Source: Pseudomonadota bacterium
GTDB taxonomy: Bacteria; Pseudomonadota; Gammaproteobacteria; JAKBBU01
Assembly: GCA_021808365.1 (NCBI GenBank)
Contig: JAKBBU010000018.1
Location: 1 to 37,880, forward strand
DNA length: 37,880 nt
Reading direction: 5' to 3'
Below, piece by piece: positions 1 to 7,719 of this stretch. Every line of letters starts with the position of its first letter. Position 1 is the first letter of the stretch. Both the position numbers and the translations under genes were made by a program. The notes beneath the pieces were generated by a model. It had not been told where the DNA came from and searched no databases. It saw nothing but the letters and a program-made list of their open reading frames with translations.

Positions 1-38
1 GAATGGGTATCGCAGTGAAAGCCCTCCCGGTCCAATTA

Positions 39-1592
39 CTATGTTGCGTGGATTGCAAAAATTTGAACTTCAATATGAGGGCTGGCTTTTGGCGCAATAA
101 ATGTGTGCATCGGATAGGTTCTGGAGTTGCTTGCTATAGCACGCTGCATTTCTATATCACCTTTAGCTTCGGCGAATAAGCCAACACTGCTTGTTAAAAG
201 TGAGCCTGCAGCCCCTCCCAACGTCACACTTGCGGCTAAACCAACAGGACCTGAAACGGGGATAGTTGTTCCAACAACAAGGCTGATGCCAGCAGTAATG
301 AAACCTGCAAGTCCTAGCGCTACACCTGCTGCAATGTTGAAAAAAGCGCTATTACGTAAGGAATTTTTATGTTGAGTTTCTTGTAAATAATTTGCTATCT
401 CGCGATGGCCTTGCGAATTGGCCACAGCTAATGGGGTTTGTCCAGCGTTATTTTTACTATCAAGCTTAGCGCCGCGTTCAACTAAAATTTTCACTATTTC
501 GAGATTGCCACCCTTAATTGCCTCGGTGAGAGGAGTTTCTCCGTCTTGATTTTTACTATGATTAAGGCTGGCACCTTGATTGATCAATAATCTGACACAG
601 TTTGGACTTTTATGATGTATTGCAACCCATAAAAGATAGTTTATTTTGTTGCTAACAACGGATTCATTTAAATGTTTTGTTTGTTTTAAACATTGATTTA
701 ATGTTTCATCGCAGTTCTCACGAGCGCACATATGAGAAATATCAATTCCTTTTGGATCTTTTTTATTTAATTTTTCAGAATTAAGTGCATGGGTTGCTTG
801 AAATTTTGTATTATCTTTAATTGCACTGACAATGCAATCTGCTTCTTTAGAGGCAGATTTAAAAAAAACCTCTGTCGAAAACAAAACGTTTCCTTCATTA
901 AAAGCAGCCTGAATACGTTCTGAAAAATGACTTGGATCCTCAACCTTAAGATCGTAGAGCTTATTTGAATCGACTAGGGTCCACTTTCTTTTATGTGTTT
1001 CTTGATCTGCGGTATAGGCAAGTAAAATTTGGTGATCAGAAGATCCTAATGAAAAACAAATAGTTTCTTTAAAATTTGGGTATCTTGCTACAGCTTCTTC
1101 AATACTTTCCAGGTATGTTTTAAGTGTATCGGCATTATAGACCCCTGCAAAGGAATGAGCTTTATACAAGAATTGATCTTGGCCAGAATTTTTATCTTGA
1201 AGTGAGCTGGGCAAGGTCAGTGTTTGCGAAAGCGCAACGTCTTGTATCCGAGCACCTTTGAATTCATTCAGTAGTTGATGGTTTTTTTTAAATCGTGCAT
1301 TTAAATAAATACCATCAAAAAAGGCTAAGAGATCGATAACATCTTTAGTTTTTGGTGTTTCTTTTACTTTTTCAGCTAGTTCTTCCGGTGTATAGTTATT
1401 TAACTGATTAATTCGATCCTTGAATGTATTAAAGGCTTCTTCGCCTTGAAGGATGGCCTGCATGGCCATGGCTGTAATGCCATAACAAATTCCTTTGTTT
1501 TCAAGGTCATAACCTAAGCCCTGCTGCATGAGAGCTATTAAATGGATATGAATGTTTTTCTTATCTCCACGTTCTTCAATATTTCTGGACAT
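39..1592 (-). CDS. Ankyrin-repeat protein with papain-like (YopT/C58-like) N-terminal domain; effector candidate
   Basis: The protein has 517 residues. The N-terminal part has a GICYGIT motif at 34-40 (Cys36), a His in SSDHQILL (His187) and an Asp in WTLVDSN (Asp208). This Cys-His-Asp order is that of papain-fold C58 proteases such as YopT, so a cysteine protease or acyltransferase activity is inferred. About three ankyrin repeats follow at 318-407 (GETPLTEAIKGGNLEIVKIL is the clearest). Residues 416-476 form two hydrophobic, Gly/Ala-rich segments that could insert in a membrane as a hairpin. There is no N-terminal signal peptide, as expected for a type IV secretion substrate, but secretion is not shown by sequence. 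The start ATG is preceded by AAAGAG. Ankyrin proteins of this build are common in Legionella and Coxiella. The repeats are certain; the catalytic triad is a reading of three motifs only. The gene stands alone, divergent from leucine dehydrogenase. Confidence 0.8.
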   Translation of the reverse strand: MSRNIEERGDKKNIHIHLIALMQQGLGYDLENKGICYGITAMAMQAILQGEEAFNTFKDRINQLNNYTPEELAEKVKETPKTKDVIDLLAFFDGIYLNARFKKNHQLLNEFKGARIQDVALSQTLTLPSSLQDKNSGQDQFLYKAHSFAGVYNADTLKTYLESIEEAVARYPNFKETICFSLGSSDHQILLAYTADQETHKRKWTLVDSNKLYDLKVEDPSHFSERIQAAFNEGNVLFSTEVFFKSASKEADCIVSAIKDNTKFQATHALNSEKLNKKDPKGIDISHMCARENCDETLNQCLKQTKHLNESVVSNKINYLLWVAIHHKSPNCVRLLINQGASLNHSKNQDGETPLTEAIKGGNLEIVKILVERGAKLDSKNNAGQTPLAVANSQGHREIANYLQETQHKNSLRNSAFFNIAAGVALGLAGFITAGISLVVGTTIPVSGPVGLAASVTLGGAAGSLLTSSVGLFAEAKGDIEMQRAIASNSRTYPMHTFIAPKASPHIEVQIFAIHAT

Positions 1593-1648
1593 GTTTTTTC
1601 TCTTTACTTGTTATAATTCTGGGGAGCAAAGGCGTTTTATTTGTATAA

Positions 1649-1654
1649 ATTATA
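1649..1654 (-). promoter_or_regulatory. Possible -10 element for the ankyrin gene
   Basis: The minus strand reads TATAAT here, about 55 bases upstream of the ankyrin start codon. No good -35 hexamer is seen at the right distance. The same stretch contains TTATACACA (1650-1658, plus strand), a single match to the DnaA-box consensus that is probably chance. The rest of the 189-base divergent spacer 1593-1781 shows nothing else that I can name. Confidence 0.3.
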
Positions 1655-1781
1655 CACAACGAAGATTAAGATAAGATGAAAGTTATAGGATGGGCGCGGG
1701 CTTATCGCGATAATTCAAGGGCATGATTCCCCCTCATTTTCATGTATACTCGCGACTCTGCCGACTCGTAAGGAGATTGCT

Positions 1782-2831
1782 TTGCCACATCGTATAGAAA
1801 ACACACTGACTGAGGTCATGAATTACGCAAAAAGTATTGGTTTTGGCCAACTTCATTGCAAAATTGATGCGCAAACAGGTTTATTAGCTTTCATCGCAAT
1901 TCATAACACAAAACGAGGACCAGCCCTGGGTGGTTGTCGCTACTTGCCCTATGAAGACATGGCGGCGGGTGTGAAAGATGCTTTGCGTTTGGCGCGAGGC
2001 ATGAGTCTGAAAGCGGTGATGGCAGGTATTCCCTATGGAGGAGGGAAATCGGTCTTGATCAAACCGGATCAGGTGCCCGATCGTGAGGCTTATTTCAAAT
2101 CCTTCGGCCGTTTTGTCGATGAATTCAATGGGCGTTACATTACAGCCATCGATAGTGGCACTTCGCGCCAAGATATGGATATCATTGCGACACAAACACC
2201 TCATGTAACAAGTACTTCTGATCATGCCGATCCATCATTTTATACAGCCTATGGTGTTTTAGTGGCGATGAAGGCCGCTGTTCGATTTACCTTCAAGCGC
2301 GAAAATCTCAAGGGATTGCATGTGGCTATACAAGGTACCGGCCATGTGGGTTATTTATTAGCAAAAGATTTATATGAAGAAGGTGCTAAACTCACTGTGT
2401 CTGATGTTTCAGCAGTGTCTGCTCAACGTTGTGCCCAAGAATTTGGGGCTACTATTGTTTCACCTGAAGCTATTTATAGTGTTGAATGCGATGTCTTTGC
2501 ACCTTGCGCCCTGGGTGGTATCCTCAATGAAGAGACATTGCCCCAATTGAAAGCAAAATTAGTTGTGGGTTCTGCCAATAATCAATTGGCTGATGATGCG
2601 CAGGGTGTGGCTCTGCATCGTCGTGGGATTGTGTATGTGCCTGATTATCTCGCGAATGCGGGTGGGCTGATCTGCGTGGTTTGTGAGCATGAAAAAAAGG
2701 ATTTGGCTATAAATTTATCACTGGTTGAGAAAATTTCGCAAAGAACTTACGATCTACTTACGCGAGCACAAAAAATTGATCGTGCGACTAGCACATTGTG
2801 TGACGAATTAGCATTGGCTGAACTAGTTTAA
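1782..2831 (+). CDS. Leucine dehydrogenase (Glu/Leu/Phe/Val dehydrogenase family)
   Basis: This enzyme oxidatively deaminates branched-chain amino acids to 2-oxo acids with NAD+ in the cytoplasm. The 349 residues match the usual leucine dehydrogenase length. The substrate-site lysine is in MSLK (Lys77) and the catalytic lysine in PYGGGKSV (Lys89), 12 residues apart as in Bacillus leucine dehydrogenase. The Rossmann motif is GTGHVG at 185-190. The start is TTG at 1782, chosen because AAGGAG lies six bases upstream; the next ATG, at 1818, has no such site and would remove the first 12 residues. The E2 gene begins 20 bases downstream, so the pair probably feeds amino-acid carbon through an oxo-acid dehydrogenase. 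Valine or phenylalanine preference cannot be excluded. Confidence 0.9.
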   Translation: MPHRIENTLTEVMNYAKSIGFGQLHCKIDAQTGLLAFIAIHNTKRGPALGGCRYLPYEDMAAGVKDALRLARGMSLKAVMAGIPYGGGKSVLIKPDQVPDREAYFKSFGRFVDEFNGRYITAIDSGTSRQDMDIIATQTPHVTSTSDHADPSFYTAYGVLVAMKAAVRFTFKRENLKGLHVAIQGTGHVGYLLAKDLYEEGAKLTVSDVSAVSAQRCAQEFGATIVSPEAIYSVECDVFAPCALGGILNEETLPQLKAKLVVGSANNQLADDAQGVALHRRGIVYVPDYLANAGGLICVVCEHEKKDLAINLSLVEKISQRTYDLLTRAQKIDRATSTLCDELALAELV

Positions 2832-2851
2832 TCGTCCAAGGAATCTAATAA

Positions 2852-3943
2852 ATGAATACATTAAAATTTAATCTCCCCGATTTGGGTGAAGGACTCACCG
2901 AAGCAGAAATTCATCAATGGCATGTGAAAGAAGGCGATACGGTAGAACCCGATCAGATTTTAGTGTCAATGGAAACGGCTAAGGCTGTTGTCGATGTGCC
3001 AGCACCGCATGCAGGGAAAATTGCTAAATTGCATGGGGCCGTGGGTGACATTATTCAAACCCATGGTCTCTTGATTGAATTTGAACAAGAAGATCAAACT
3101 CACAAGCCTGTAGAAACACCTGTTGTAGAAGCCTCTTCTCAACAAGCTTCTAATCCATCGTCCAAAGTTCGCATTTTACCCGCGCTACGTGCCTTAGCAT
3201 CACAATTGCGGGTTGATCTGGCGCATGTGATTGGAACGGGTACTGATGGTCAAATTACAGCCGACGATATTCGCGCGGCGGGTTCAAAGAATGCACCCTC
3301 CACGCCACAAGCTATGGAACCCATCAAGGGTGTGCGTCGCAGCATGGCCAAGGCGATGAGTGCCGCACATGCGCAAGTTGTTCCCGTTACTTTGGTTGAT
3401 GATGCGGATATTCAAGCATGGCCCGAAAAAACAGATATTACTTTACGGCTTGTGCGTGCAATTGTTGCAGGTTGTAAAGCAGAGCCTGCATTAAATGCTT
3501 GGTTTGATGGCCAAGCGATTGCGCGAAAACTTCATCAAGAGGTGCATGTTGGGATCGCCATGGACACGCCCGATGGATTATTTGTGCCCGTGTTAAAAAA
3601 TGCGCATCAACGTTCAGTGGTAGAATTGCGTACTGAATTGGATCGGTTTAAAGGTTTAGTGCGTTCACGTGAAATTCCAGCAGCAGATTTACAAGGCAAT
3701 ACGATCACCCTCAGTAATTTTGGTATGTTTGCAGGCCGTTACGCAAACCCTATTGTTGTTCCACCCTGTGTGGCTATTCTCGGTGTGGGTCAATTGCGAC
3801 ATGAAACAGTATTATCGAGTGGACAAGCAAAAACACATCGTATGTTGCCACTTTCATTAACCTTTGATCATCGAGCAGCAACGGGCGGAGAAGCATCTCG
3901 TTTTCTTGCTGCTGTCATCAGTGATCTTAAAAAAGCGGATTAA
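2852..3943 (+). CDS. Dihydrolipoamide acyltransferase, E2 of a 2-oxoacid dehydrogenase complex
   Basis: E2 moves the acyl group from E1 to CoA through a lipoyl arm. The 363 residues contain one lipoyl domain (1-78, lipoyl-lysine in METAKA, Lys44), a short linker, a peripheral-subunit-binding domain (about 104-144, RILPALRALA...GTGTDGQITADDI) and a catalytic acyltransferase domain (about 155-360). The active-site motif reads FDHRAATGGEA: the catalytic His340 is present, but the Asp usual at the fourth position after it is Thr344. E1 alpha and beta genes, normally adjacent, are absent here; the next gene is kup. Pairing with leucine dehydrogenase suggests a branched-chain substrate, but pyruvate is possible. 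AAGGA precedes the ATG. Confidence 0.9.
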   Translation: MNTLKFNLPDLGEGLTEAEIHQWHVKEGDTVEPDQILVSMETAKAVVDVPAPHAGKIAKLHGAVGDIIQTHGLLIEFEQEDQTHKPVETPVVEASSQQASNPSSKVRILPALRALASQLRVDLAHVIGTGTDGQITADDIRAAGSKNAPSTPQAMEPIKGVRRSMAKAMSAAHAQVVPVTLVDDADIQAWPEKTDITLRLVRAIVAGCKAEPALNAWFDGQAIARKLHQEVHVGIAMDTPDGLFVPVLKNAHQRSVVELRTELDRFKGLVRSREIPAADLQGNTITLSNFGMFAGRYANPIVVPPCVAILGVGQLRHETVLSSGQAKTHRMLPLSLTFDHRAATGGEASRFLAAVISDLKKAD

Positions 3944-3946
3944 TTC

Positions 3947-5845
3947 ATGCAGGAACAGGAAGGTTTGGAAGAGCCCGTAAAAAAGACGGGAGTAGCATTA
4001 GTTGCGCTGACTGCCTTGGGTGTTGTATTTGGTGATATCGGTACGAGTCCGCTTTACGCTTTACGCGAGTGTTTTCAATACCTGCAACCCACGCGAGAAA
4101 ATGTGATGGGGATTTTATCGCTGGTTGTGTGGGCGTTGGTTATCGTGATTTCAGTTAAATATGTTGCCTTCATTTTACGTGCGGATAAAGACGGTGAAGG
4201 CGGAACCTTGGTGTTGATGTCCCTGCTGGATCCACGTCGTTATAAGAAAGGTTTTTACACGCTCTTATTTTTAATCGCCATTGCCAGCGCGAGTTTATTA
4301 TATGGCGATGGCATGCTTACGCCGGCGATCTCAGTGCTTGGTGCCTTAGAAGGTGTTTCTGTGGCTTCGCCCCATGGTGGGCATCATTTGATCGTGCCCA
4401 TGACCGTTGGCATTTTATTATTACTCTTTTATTCGCAACGCCATGGCACGTTTCGTATTGGTTTGGCGTTTGGTCCGATCATGCTGGTGTGGTTCATTTT
4501 GATCGGTTTTTTTGGTTTGATTAATATTTTTAAAGATCCTGGTATTTTAGGGGCATTAAACCCGGTTTATGCTTGGACTTTTTTTCACGATCATGGATTA
4601 GCAGGGTATCTTGTTTTGGGCGGCATTTTCTTGGTGATGACCGGTGGTGAAGCGCTCTATGCCGATATGGGGCATTTTGGGAAAAAACCCATTCGCCTCG
4701 CATGGTTTGCTATTGTGTTCCCTGCGTTATTGTTGAATTATTTTGGGCAGGGTGCTGAAATTATTGTTAATCCTTTATCGCTTGCCAACCCTTTCTATAG
4801 TCTTATACCTTCTTGGTTTTTAATTCCGTTTATATTGATTGCAACAACAGCTGCAATCATCGCATCTCAATCAATCATTTCAGCCGTTTTTTCACTGACA
4901 AACCAAGCTGTATTGATGCGGTTGTTTCCAAAAGTTCGGATTGTGCAAACTTCTTCTGAGGAAAAAGGTCAGATTTATGTGCCCAGCATGAATTGGCTCT
5001 TGGGTTTTGGGACGATTGCCCTCGTGCTGCATTTTGGATCATCCAGTAATTTAGCGAATGCGTATGGTCTAGCGGTTAATATCGTCATGATCACGACAAC
5101 GTTCTTGGTATTTTTTGTTTTTCTACATCGATTTAAATGGCCGATATGGTTTTGTTTACCCTTGAGCCTATGTTTCTTTACCATTGATGCTGCTTTTTTT
5201 GGCGCAAATTTACATAAAATTGAGGCCGGTGGTTGGTTTCCCCTGCTTTTTGGTTTCTTGGGTGTGACGATCATGTGGACGTGGCGACAAGGCTTGGATC
5301 AATTAAGTAAATTCAATCACGAAAGTAGTTTGTCGATTGACACTTTTTTAAATCATTTAGCCGGTGAGCAAATTACGCGGATCCCCGGAACAGCGCTTTT
5401 TGTCACGGAAAATGAAGATGAAAAGGGAGGGAGTTTGTTGCACCATTTAAAATTAAACCAAATGCTGCATGAACAAGTCATTATTTTAACGATCAATATT
5501 GCTGAGAAACCGATGGTGCCGCTTCGAAATCGTATTGTGATCCAAGAAAAGGGTGGCGGTTTTTATCGAGTGTGGCTTAATTATGGGTTTATGCAAACAG
5601 TTGATATTCCTGGTACATTGGCTTTGTGCCAAGAAATGAATATGTTAACAGTTATGGAAGAGATTGATCAGCTGGTTTATTACATTGAAACTATAAAAGT
5701 TGCATTCAATCCCAGAGATAAAACAATGGCCAATTGGCGTAAACGGCTTTTTGCCTTCATGATACAAAATGTTTCTCATGAAGCTGACTTTTATCGTTTG
5801 CCCGTTAATCGAACCATTGCGATTGGGTCGTATTATGAGATTTAG
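3947..5845 (+). CDS. kup: Kup-type low-affinity potassium transporter
   Basis: Inner-membrane K+/H+ symporter of the KUP/HAK/KT family. The 632 residues are close to the 622 of E. coli Kup. The family signature VVFGDIGTSPLYALREC is near residues 25-42. About twelve hydrophobic segments fill residues 15-450 and a soluble C-terminal domain of about 180 residues follows. The ATG lies three bases after the E2 stop with no clear ribosome site, so translation is probably coupled to the upstream gene. The PAS-LuxR gene starts two bases after its stop. Linkage with amino-acid catabolism genes has no obvious functional meaning. Confidence 0.95.
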   Translation: MQEQEGLEEPVKKTGVALVALTALGVVFGDIGTSPLYALRECFQYLQPTRENVMGILSLVVWALVIVISVKYVAFILRADKDGEGGTLVLMSLLDPRRYKKGFYTLLFLIAIASASLLYGDGMLTPAISVLGALEGVSVASPHGGHHLIVPMTVGILLLLFYSQRHGTFRIGLAFGPIMLVWFILIGFFGLINIFKDPGILGALNPVYAWTFFHDHGLAGYLVLGGIFLVMTGGEALYADMGHFGKKPIRLAWFAIVFPALLLNYFGQGAEIIVNPLSLANPFYSLIPSWFLIPFILIATTAAIIASQSIISAVFSLTNQAVLMRLFPKVRIVQTSSEEKGQIYVPSMNWLLGFGTIALVLHFGSSSNLANAYGLAVNIVMITTTFLVFFVFLHRFKWPIWFCLPLSLCFFTIDAAFFGANLHKIEAGGWFPLLFGFLGVTIMWTWRQGLDQLSKFNHESSLSIDTFLNHLAGEQITRIPGTALFVTENEDEKGGSLLHHLKLNQMLHEQVIILTINIAEKPMVPLRNRIVIQEKGGGFYRVWLNYGFMQTVDIPGTLALCQEMNMLTVMEEIDQLVYYIETIKVAFNPRDKTMANWRKRLFAFMIQNVSHEADFYRLPVNRTIAIGSYYEI

Positions 5846-5847
5846 CC

Positions 5848-6423
5848 ATGTCAGAACAACGACTTTATCTTGACTCTTTACCACTTTCATCTTATCAAGC
5901 GCTCGATTTTCCGGTATTTATAAAAAATAAACAAAGCCAATACCTCTGGGCGAATGATTTTTTTATCAAAAAATCAGCAGGTCACCAATCTTTAACTGAA
6001 ATTTATCATAAACACGATCAAGTATTCCCATGGCGTGATTATGCAGATGAACTTCGTTCAAATGACAAACTGTTATTTGAATGCGAACAAAATTTGAGCG
6101 TCTGCGAACGTGTTTTAAGATACGATGGCACCCATGTTGACATTGTCAGTAAAAAATCTCTTTTATTCGATAATAAAAAAAGAGTAGTAGGATTGATTGG
6201 GTTTAGCCTTACATTGCCTAAAAAACCACAGCAAGTCTTATTAACTCAACGTGAATATACAAGTGTCTTATTGATGTCAAAAGGATATACCGATAAAGAA
6301 ATTGCAAGAAAAATGGAAATTTCACCTCGAACCGTCGAATCACATCTGAACAATGCCAAACAAAAATGGCAGGTCACAAGTCGCTCTGAATTGATCGTTA
6401 AGTTCTGTCAAAACAATCCGTGA
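5848..6423 (+). CDS. PAS-LuxR family transcriptional regulator
   Basis: The protein has 191 residues. The N-terminal 120 resemble a PAS sensor (FPVFIKNKQSQYLWAN near 23-38, and RYDGTHVDIVSKKSLLFD for the late strands). Residues 128-190 are a LuxR-type helix-turn-helix: LTQREYTSVLLMSKGYTDKE followed by IARKMEISPRTVESHLNNAK. Small PAS-LuxR proteins of this size are numerous in Legionella and Coxiella. The ATG is two bases after the kup stop, so the two are probably co-transcribed and the regulator may respond to something linked with potassium or membrane state; that is inference. The ligand and target genes are unknown. Confidence 0.85.
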   Translation: MSEQRLYLDSLPLSSYQALDFPVFIKNKQSQYLWANDFFIKKSAGHQSLTEIYHKHDQVFPWRDYADELRSNDKLLFECEQNLSVCERVLRYDGTHVDIVSKKSLLFDNKKRVVGLIGFSLTLPKKPQQVLLTQREYTSVLLMSKGYTDKEIARKMEISPRTVESHLNNAKQKWQVTSRSELIVKFCQNNP

Positions 6424-6433
6424 TTCCACGGAT
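6416..6433. terminator. Hairpin overlapping the regulator stop codon
   Basis: A perfect seven-base-pair stem (ATCCGTG / CACGGAT) with a four-base loop spans the TGA of the PAS-LuxR gene. No T-run follows directly, so it is a weak terminator candidate or an mRNA end stabiliser. Confidence 0.35.
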
Positions 6434-6511
6434 ATACAAAAAATAATTTATACGTTATTGTTACGCCATGGTGACCGGTTGTGGCTGCCATGAACTAACT
6501 AGGAGTTTATC

Positions 6512-6949
6512 ATGCAAGTTTCAAAAATTCTTTTTGCGAGTCTAATGGTTGGTCTCATAGCGAGCAATAGTTATGCAGCAGCAGTAAAGACGGATCAAAC
6601 AATTTCGTATAAAAATCAACGTGGGTCAACGTTGTCGCTGAATTTTGATCAGGCTAAGAATAATACAGGCAGTTTGAGCGGAACATTTATTACAGCCGTA
6701 GGTAACTGCCAGGCAGATATGAATAAACCCATGCCAGTGACGGGTTATTTTAATAATAATGTTATTGCGCTTTCAATCAATTTCCCAGATTGTAAGCAAG
6801 TGGTGAGTATGACAGGGTATTTAATGCCCGATAAATCGCATTTGAAGACACTGTGGTTAAGTACGGCAGTTGTTGCTAATCCCAATACAACGGATTGGGA
6901 CTCAAATGCAGTCGGTACGGATTGGTATACTCGAATCGGACAAAAATAA
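6512..6949 (+). CDS. Secreted avidin-family protein with two conserved cysteines
   Basis: The 145 residues start with a signal peptide (1-22, ending SNSYA). The mature part aligns with avidins along its length: YKNQRGSTLSL (Asn35 and Ser39 at the streptavidin N23/S27 positions), LSGTFITAVGN (V47-G48-N49 equivalents), LKTLWLSTA (Trp115 for W108) and DWDSNAVGTDWYT (Trp129 for W120, Asp137 for D128). Cys66 (VGNCQ) and Cys94 (FPDCK) sit where the dimeric rhizavidin group has its loop disulfide. Several biotin contacts differ: Phe59 for Y43, Phe91 for W79, Met100 for W92, and Ser88/Thr90 equivalents appear changed. Fold assignment is firm; tight biotin binding is uncertain. AGGAG lies six bases before the ATG and the gene looks monocistronic. 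The product should be periplasmic or exported. Confidence 0.85.
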   Translation: MQVSKILFASLMVGLIASNSYAAAVKTDQTISYKNQRGSTLSLNFDQAKNNTGSLSGTFITAVGNCQADMNKPMPVTGYFNNNVIALSINFPDCKQVVSMTGYLMPDKSHLKTLWLSTAVVANPNTTDWDSNAVGTDWYTRIGQK

Positions 6950-6975
6950 TATATTGTTATTTAAAAAATTAAAAA

Positions 6976-7014
6976 GTGTAGGTTGGGTTAGCGTACTCGC
7001 GTAACCCAACACAC
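6976..7014. repeat. Palindromic intergenic repeat (GTTGGGTTA / TAACCCAAC)
   Basis: Arms GTTGGGTTA (6982-6990) and TAACCCAAC (7002-7010) enclose an inner GCG-TACT-CGC stem, and outer GTGT/ACAC pairs extend it. Fifteen bases of this element recur at 27313-27327. Palindromes of this type are dispersed in many gamma-proteobacterial genomes. It could also act as a terminator after the avidin-like gene, although no T-run follows. Confidence 0.65.
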
Positions 7015-7037
7015 AATCTTAAAAGAGAAAATAATCA

Positions 7038-7403
7038 ATGCAATTCCCATCAGATGCCCTTGTCCAAAATTCTTTGTTTAATACAGATAATAGAAAACAA
7101 GAACTATATTTACCTATGGTAATAAACGATAACGAAGAATCTGAATTACTTCCAATCCAAGAAGTAATAGAAGATCCAAATATTTCCACGTGTGAAAAAT
7201 TAAGAAAAGCTTTGTGTTATGTATTTGCTATCGCCTGCTTCATTGGAGGAGCTCTGTTTATTGGAATGCTAGCGCATGCTGCAGGTGCAGGTCCTGTTTT
7301 ATCGGTACTTTTGGGCCTCGGCTGTACCTTAACAGCTCTTTGCGCTGTTTCTACGCAGGACAATTACCCATCAGAAGGATTTCCCCTGTCCCATGCGCTA
7401 TAG
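7038..7403 (+). CDS. Small two-segment membrane protein, unknown function
   Basis: The 121 residues have an acidic soluble N-terminal half (NDNEESELLP at 42-51) and two adjacent hydrophobic segments at about 58-82 and 84-103, rich in Gly/Ala/Cys (CYVFAIACFIGGALFIGML then GAGPVLSVLLGLGCTL). No domain is recognised. Such acidic-plus-hairpin proteins occur among Legionellales effectors, but nothing else supports that here. The ATG is preceded only by the weak AAGAGA. The frame is open from a start just after the palindromic repeat and codon content looks plausible, so a real gene is likely but not certain. Confidence 0.55.
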   Translation: MQFPSDALVQNSLFNTDNRKQELYLPMVINDNEESELLPIQEVIEDPNISTCEKLRKALCYVFAIACFIGGALFIGMLAHAAGAGPVLSVLLGLGCTLTALCAVSTQDNYPSEGFPLSHAL

Positions 7404-7414
7404 TTCTAATTTTT

Positions 7415-7642
7415 TCATTCCACCATCCCACTCTGAAGCAACTCATTTTCGCCCATCCAATAGCACAGTAAGGGTGCAGGAATTTTCATGATGCGAGTCG
7501 TGCAATTATGGGATGGAGTTATCAAGCCAAAATCATCTAAAGATTTAGTCACTACATAAGCGCGTTCAATGGATTTCTTCTGACATAATTCTAAGAAGCC
7601 TTCCAAGCCTGTATGTTGGGCACGATACTTTTTATAACTAAT
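7415..7642 (-). pseudogene. C-terminal remnant of an AAA ATPase with DUF4143 domain
   Basis: The minus strand is open from a stop at 7643-7645 to the stop at 7415. It reads KYRAQHTG, then ERAYVVTKSLDDFGL, then RIMKIPAPLLCYWMGE. This matches from memory the end of DUF4143-type ATPases, which are about 400 residues long; only about 75 residues remain and there is no credible start. The AAA domain is absent. The sequence is well preserved, so the deletion may be recent. The spacer from 7643 to 7719 is AT-rich and shows nothing further. Confidence 0.6.
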
Positions 7643-7719
7643 TCACTCATTTAGTACAAGTATACTTTAACTAATTTGGCAATTTAGTTAGATTTTTGTG
7701 TTTTTTTCAAATTAACACC

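Noticed and set aside
127..375. 82-codon plus-strand frame inside the ankyrin gene
   Set aside because: It is the mirror of the Gly/Ala-rich membrane hairpin region, with no ribosome site or family resemblance.
7214..7471. 85-codon frame overlapping the small membrane protein
   Set aside because: It lies in another frame of the hydrophobic gene, is rich in Cys/Arg and has no supported start.
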